Position numbers and translations under genes: made by a program. Below are positions 5,764 through 8,136 of a DNA stretch of 8,136 nt, in pieces. Source of the stretch: an uncultured Anaerosacchariphilus sp. (GTDB lineage Bacteria > Bacillota > Clostridia > Lachnospirales > Lachnospiraceae); assembly GCA_934373375.1 (NCBI GenBank), contig CAKROP010000077.1, positions 1-8,136 on the forward strand, written 5' to 3'. The notes below the pieces were generated by a model. It worked only from the letters and a program-made list of their open reading frames with translations. It was not told the origin of the DNA and made no database searches. Positions within the stretch are counted from its first letter, which is position 1. Each line of letters begins with the position of its first letter.

Positions 5764-7155
5764 ATGAAAAAACAGGGAGAAATTACCGTTTTTCTGAGTC
5801 TGATGCTGTCCGTACTGCTGTTTTTCTTTCAGGCTCTGTTTCAGTCTGCGGAAAATGCCCTGTTTCGAAGCCAGATGGAGGAGGCGCTGGAACTCAGTGA
5901 GTATTCAGTGCTTTCGGAATATCACAGGGAGCTTTGGAAGAGGTATGAACTGTTTTATCTGGATCTGAGCTATGGAGGCGGAGCGGAGAAGACGGAGTAT
6001 CTGGAGCAGCGGGCAGAGGAATTCCTGAATCTGAATTTGAAGCCGGGAAAGGTGAAGACCCTTGAAACCTGGGATTATGCAAGGGCTACTGATGGGCGCG
6101 GAGAGGCGTATTATGAGCAGGCAGTGTCTGTAATGAAGGCAAAGAGGGGAGCATCTATTCTGGAAAGCTTTCAGGAATATGCGGAATACGGACGGCAGGC
6201 TGCCGAGCAGGAGGAAAACTACCGGGAAGCGGACGACAGGGAAAGTAGGAATCTGGAAGAACTCAGACGACGCCGGGAAGAAGAGGAAGAGGAAGGTACG
6301 CCAAATCCGGCGGAGCAGACAGAACGGTTAAAAGGGGGAAGCATCCTGCATCTGATTCTGAAAGATCCGGGAAGTGTATCCGGGAAACGTGCGGAGCTGG
6401 CCGGGGTTCCATCAGACCGGACGCTGCTTACGGGCTCCGGTGCAAGAGGAAAAAACGCATATGGAGTCTTGAATGACGCCTGGTTTCTGGCCTATCTGCT
6501 GGAACATTTCGGAAATGCGGCAGCTTGCCTTACAGGAGAAAAGGAGAGCGGACCATGGCTTGATTATCAGCTGGAATATCTTATTGCGGGCTGGGATTCG
6601 GATATTGCCAATCTGGAAGCGGTATGTGGAAGGCTATTGGCTATCCGGGAAGGAATGAACTATGCGTATCTGCTTACAGATTCCGCAAAGGTGGCGGAAT
6701 GTACCGCTATGGCTACGCTGCTGGTAGGAGCGACACTGATACCGGGGCTGGTAGAGGCGGTAAAGCAGATGCTGCTTCTGGCGTGGGCTTTTGCGGAAAG
6801 TGTTCTGGATCTGAGACTGTTGCTGAACGGAAAGCGGGTAGCATTCCGGAAAGATGCATCGACCTGGAAAATATCGCTGAGTAACGCATTGGAGCTGGGT
6901 GATTTATCCGGAATGGACGATAACGAGGATGCGGACGGACTGCTGTACCGGGATTATCTTGGAATCTTACTGACGTTGACCGGGCGGGAAAAGAAAAGTA
7001 TGCGAAGTCTCGATGTGATCGAGGGCGCAGTGCGGGAAGCGTCCGGCGGTCAGTGGTTTTATGTGGATCAGTGTATTGATTCCTTTCGGCTGCGGACCAT
7101 ATGCATGAAAGGGCAGGAGTATACGGCAGAGCGCCAATTTTGCTATGAATGGTAA
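5764..7155 (+). CDS. DUF5702-type pilus-locus protein with pilin-like N-terminus
   Basis: A 463-residue protein beginning MKKQGEITVFLSLMLSVLLF. A short basic leader is followed by one hydrophobic segment (7-27), and the rest should lie outside the membrane. The start resembles a prepilin (KKQG, then TVF), but mature position +5 would be Phe rather than Glu if Gly5 is the cut site. Residues about 140-190 are a charged, probably coiled segment with a run of glutamates. The later part has LDYQLEYLIAGWDSDIANLE, LLAIREGMNYAYLLTDSAK and VEAVKQMLLLAWAFAESVLD (331-350), which I recognise as the DUF5702 family found beside Tad genes in Clostridia. Its function is unknown; a minor pilin or tip protein is an inference. 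No Shine-Dalgarno precedes the ATG, so translation probably depends on coupling to flp, which stops 4 bp upstream. A longer frame from 5716 would overlap flp and is less likely. Confidence 0.82.
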   Translation: MKKQGEITVFLSLMLSVLLFFFQALFQSAENALFRSQMEEALELSEYSVLSEYHRELWKRYELFYLDLSYGGGAEKTEYLEQRAEEFLNLNLKPGKVKTLETWDYARATDGRGEAYYEQAVSVMKAKRGASILESFQEYAEYGRQAAEQEENYREADDRESRNLEELRRRREEEEEEGTPNPAEQTERLKGGSILHLILKDPGSVSGKRAELAGVPSDRTLLTGSGARGKNAYGVLNDAWFLAYLLEHFGNAAACLTGEKESGPWLDYQLEYLIAGWDSDIANLEAVCGRLLAIREGMNYAYLLTDSAKVAECTAMATLLVGATLIPGLVEAVKQMLLLAWAFAESVLDLRLLLNGKRVAFRKDASTWKISLSNALELGDLSGMDDNEDADGLLYRDYLGILLTLTGREKKSMRSLDVIEGAVREASGGQWFYVDQCIDSFRLRTICMKGQEYTAERQFCYEW

Positions 7156-7166
7156 CAGAGGGAAAA

Positions 7167-7320
7167 GGGAGGTGTACCGGGATGTTCTTTCGTACAGAGA
7201 TGTGTCTGACTAAATTCAAAGCTCTCCAGGCAGTGGACGACGGCGGAACTGTCATTCTTGTAAATTCTGACAAATCTGTTTCTTACTCTGAGCGCGGAAG
7301 AACATCCCGGTGCATCTTCC
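7167..7320 (+). repeat. 26-bp inverted repeat around 102 nt, covering the tadE ribosome binding site and start codon
   Basis: Left arm 7167-7192 and right arm 7295-7320. The reverse complement of the right arm equals the left arm at 22 of 26 positions, including the 14-base core ACCGGGATGTTCTT. The four differences (7169, 7172, 7175, 7190) are all transitions that give G-U pairs, so the mRNA can form an unbroken 26-bp stem with a 102-nt loop. The left arm contains the tadE Shine-Dalgarno (7168-7172) and the ATG (7182-7184). Possible readings: a translation-blocking RNA hairpin, a small inserted element, an inverted duplication, or a recombination site pair. Confidence 0.75.
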
Positions 7321-8081
7321 GGAATAAGGGCAGCATGACCGTGGAAGCAGCTCTGGTTTTTCCGATTTTTCTGCTGGCTGTGACGGCGTTCCTTTATCTT
7401 CTGGTTCTGACGCAGCTGAAGATAGAGACGGGAAGAAGTCTGACGGATGCGGGAAAGGATTTGGCAGTGCTGGCGGAATATTCGGACACAGCCGGAGGCA
7501 TGGGATCGACTGCAGCGGTTATACTATATGGAAAACAGGAGGTAAAGGCAGCTCTCTCCGGGAAAGTGGCGGCTGCTGTCTTAATGGACGGAGCGGAAGG
7601 ACTCTCTCTGCTTGGAAGCAGTTGGGATTCGGAAAAGTCCCTGATTACTCTGGAAATCTCCGGACAGGCTGTATTCCCGCCGGGAATTTCATGGTTTCAT
7701 CCGGTTCGGATCCGGCAGAAACGGGTAGTGCGGGGCTGGACAGGCTTTGGTGGACGGGAACGGTCGTCGAATAGTGAGAAAGAAGAAGTGGTATATGTGA
7801 CGGATTACGGGACCGTCTACCATCGGGAACTGAGCTGCCGCTATCTGAAGCTGTCTATCCGGCAGAGCGGACTTTCGGAAGTGGCGGATCTGAGAAATGA
7901 ATCCGGCGGAAAGTATTATCCCTGTGAAAAATGCTGGAAGGAAGGAGCGGATCCTGTGTTTCTGACAGACGACGGCACGCGGTATCATCAGAGCCTGAAC
8001 TGTTCGGCGATGGTACGCGGAATTCATACAATTCCGCTTTCAGAAACGATGCTGCCGCCCTGTTCCGTATGCGGAGGTTAA
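7182..8081 (+). CDS. tadE: TadE-like pseudopilin with two C-terminal H-C-C-C modules
   Basis: A 299-residue protein. The pilin-like core is RNKGSMTVEAALVFPIFLLA (47-66); a cut at G50/S51 puts Glu55 at +5, with the TVEAA..FPIF pattern typical of TadE. One hydrophobic segment follows (about 56-77), then an extracytoplasmic body. The C-terminus has two related modules: VYVTDYGTVYH (204-214) with Cys219, Cys248 and Cys251, and VFLTDDGTRYH (259-269) with Cys274, Cys294 and Cys297. Each ends in PC-x2-C. Such modules may bind zinc or form disulfides. The leader of 50 residues is very long for a prepilin, and its first 44 codons coincide with DNA enclosed by a long inverted repeat. The start at 7182 has GGAGG at 7168-7172, 9 nt upstream. 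An in-frame ATG at 7149 lacks such a site, and an ATG at 7335 would remove the cleavage site. Confidence 0.85.
   Translation: MFFRTEMCLTKFKALQAVDDGGTVILVNSDKSVSYSERGRTSRCIFRNKGSMTVEAALVFPIFLLAVTAFLYLLVLTQLKIETGRSLTDAGKDLAVLAEYSDTAGGMGSTAAVILYGKQEVKAALSGKVAAAVLMDGAEGLSLLGSSWDSEKSLITLEISGQAVFPPGISWFHPVRIRQKRVVRGWTGFGGRERSSNSEKEEVVYVTDYGTVYHRELSCRYLKLSIRQSGLSEVADLRNESGGKYYPCEKCWKEGADPVFLTDDGTRYHQSLNCSAMVRGIHTIPLSETMLPPCSVCGG
8073..8077 (+). promoter_or_regulatory. Ribosome binding site of the terminal prepilin peptidase gene
   Basis: GGAGG lies in the last codons of tadE (its Gly-Gly end), 7 nt before the ATG at 8085. It fixes the start of the truncated last gene and suggests coupling to tadE. 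Confidence 0.75.
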
Positions 8082-8084
8082 AAA

Positions 8085-8136
8085 ATGTGGAAGGAATATT
8101 ATGTGGCGGCGCTGTTGCTGGTGAACGGTATATGGG
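8085..8136 (+). CDS. Probable A24 prepilin peptidase (TadV/CpaA-like), first 17 codons
   Basis: Only MWKEYYVAALLLVNGIW is visible before the window ends. It is a short start followed directly by a hydrophobic helix, as in the small TadV-type A24 aspartic peptidases, where the first helix leads into the D-x-R motif holding the first catalytic aspartate. That motif would begin at the next codons and cannot be seen. The place in the operon supports the call: three upstream products carry pilin-type N-termini and no other prepilin peptidase is in the window. Another small membrane protein of the locus remains possible. Confidence 0.5.
   Translation, partial: MWKEYYVAALLLVNGIW

Noticed and set aside
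7149..7181. ATG 7149 as the start of tadE.
   Set aside because: It overlaps the end of the DUF5702 gene and has no ribosome binding site, while ATG 7182 has GGAGG at a usable distance.

Overview
The window looks like a low-to-mid GC Firmicute of class Clostridia, most likely a Lachnospiraceae member. This is inferred from a BofA-type sporulation protein, a YaaL-like DUF2508 protein, strong AGGAGG-type ribosome binding sites, and a Tad-type pilus locus of the layout known from that family (no outer-membrane secretin, DUF5702 protein next to a Flp1-like pilin). No species is claimed.

Region 1 (1-760) is ordinary chromosome. A glycyl-radical enzyme of the pyruvate formate-lyase-like superfamily starts at 166 and runs leftward out of the window, with a clear promoter on the minus strand. 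Next is a leftward DUF2508 (YaaL-like) gene. Divergent from it is bofA (761-952), preceded by an 18-bp perfect palindrome.

Region 2 (953-1258) carries a likely promoter (964-992), a leader able to form three short hairpins, and a probable 40-48 codon membrane-peptide gene that ends 3 bp before tadZ.

Region 3 (1259-8136) is one rightward operon: tadZ, tadA, tadB, tadC, flp, a DUF5702 gene, tadE, then the first 17 codons of a probable A24 prepilin peptidase. Spacing between genes is -4 to 26 bp. TadZ should place the machine, TadA is the hexameric secretion ATPase, TadB and TadC form the inner platform, Flp is the major pilin, and DUF5702 and TadE are likely minor pilin-like parts. The prepilin peptidase would process the pilin-type N-termini.

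The most notable signals are in tadE. A 26-bp inverted repeat (22 identical positions, 4 differences that are all G-U compatible) encloses 102 nt, with the Shine-Dalgarno and start codon inside its left arm. The enclosed DNA reads as a 44-codon insertion in the prepilin leader. The TadE C-terminus carries two tandem H-x4-C...C-x2-C modules. TadC has an unusual insertion of about 190 residues predicted to lie outside the membrane, part of it resembling a degenerate bacterial Ig-like fold.
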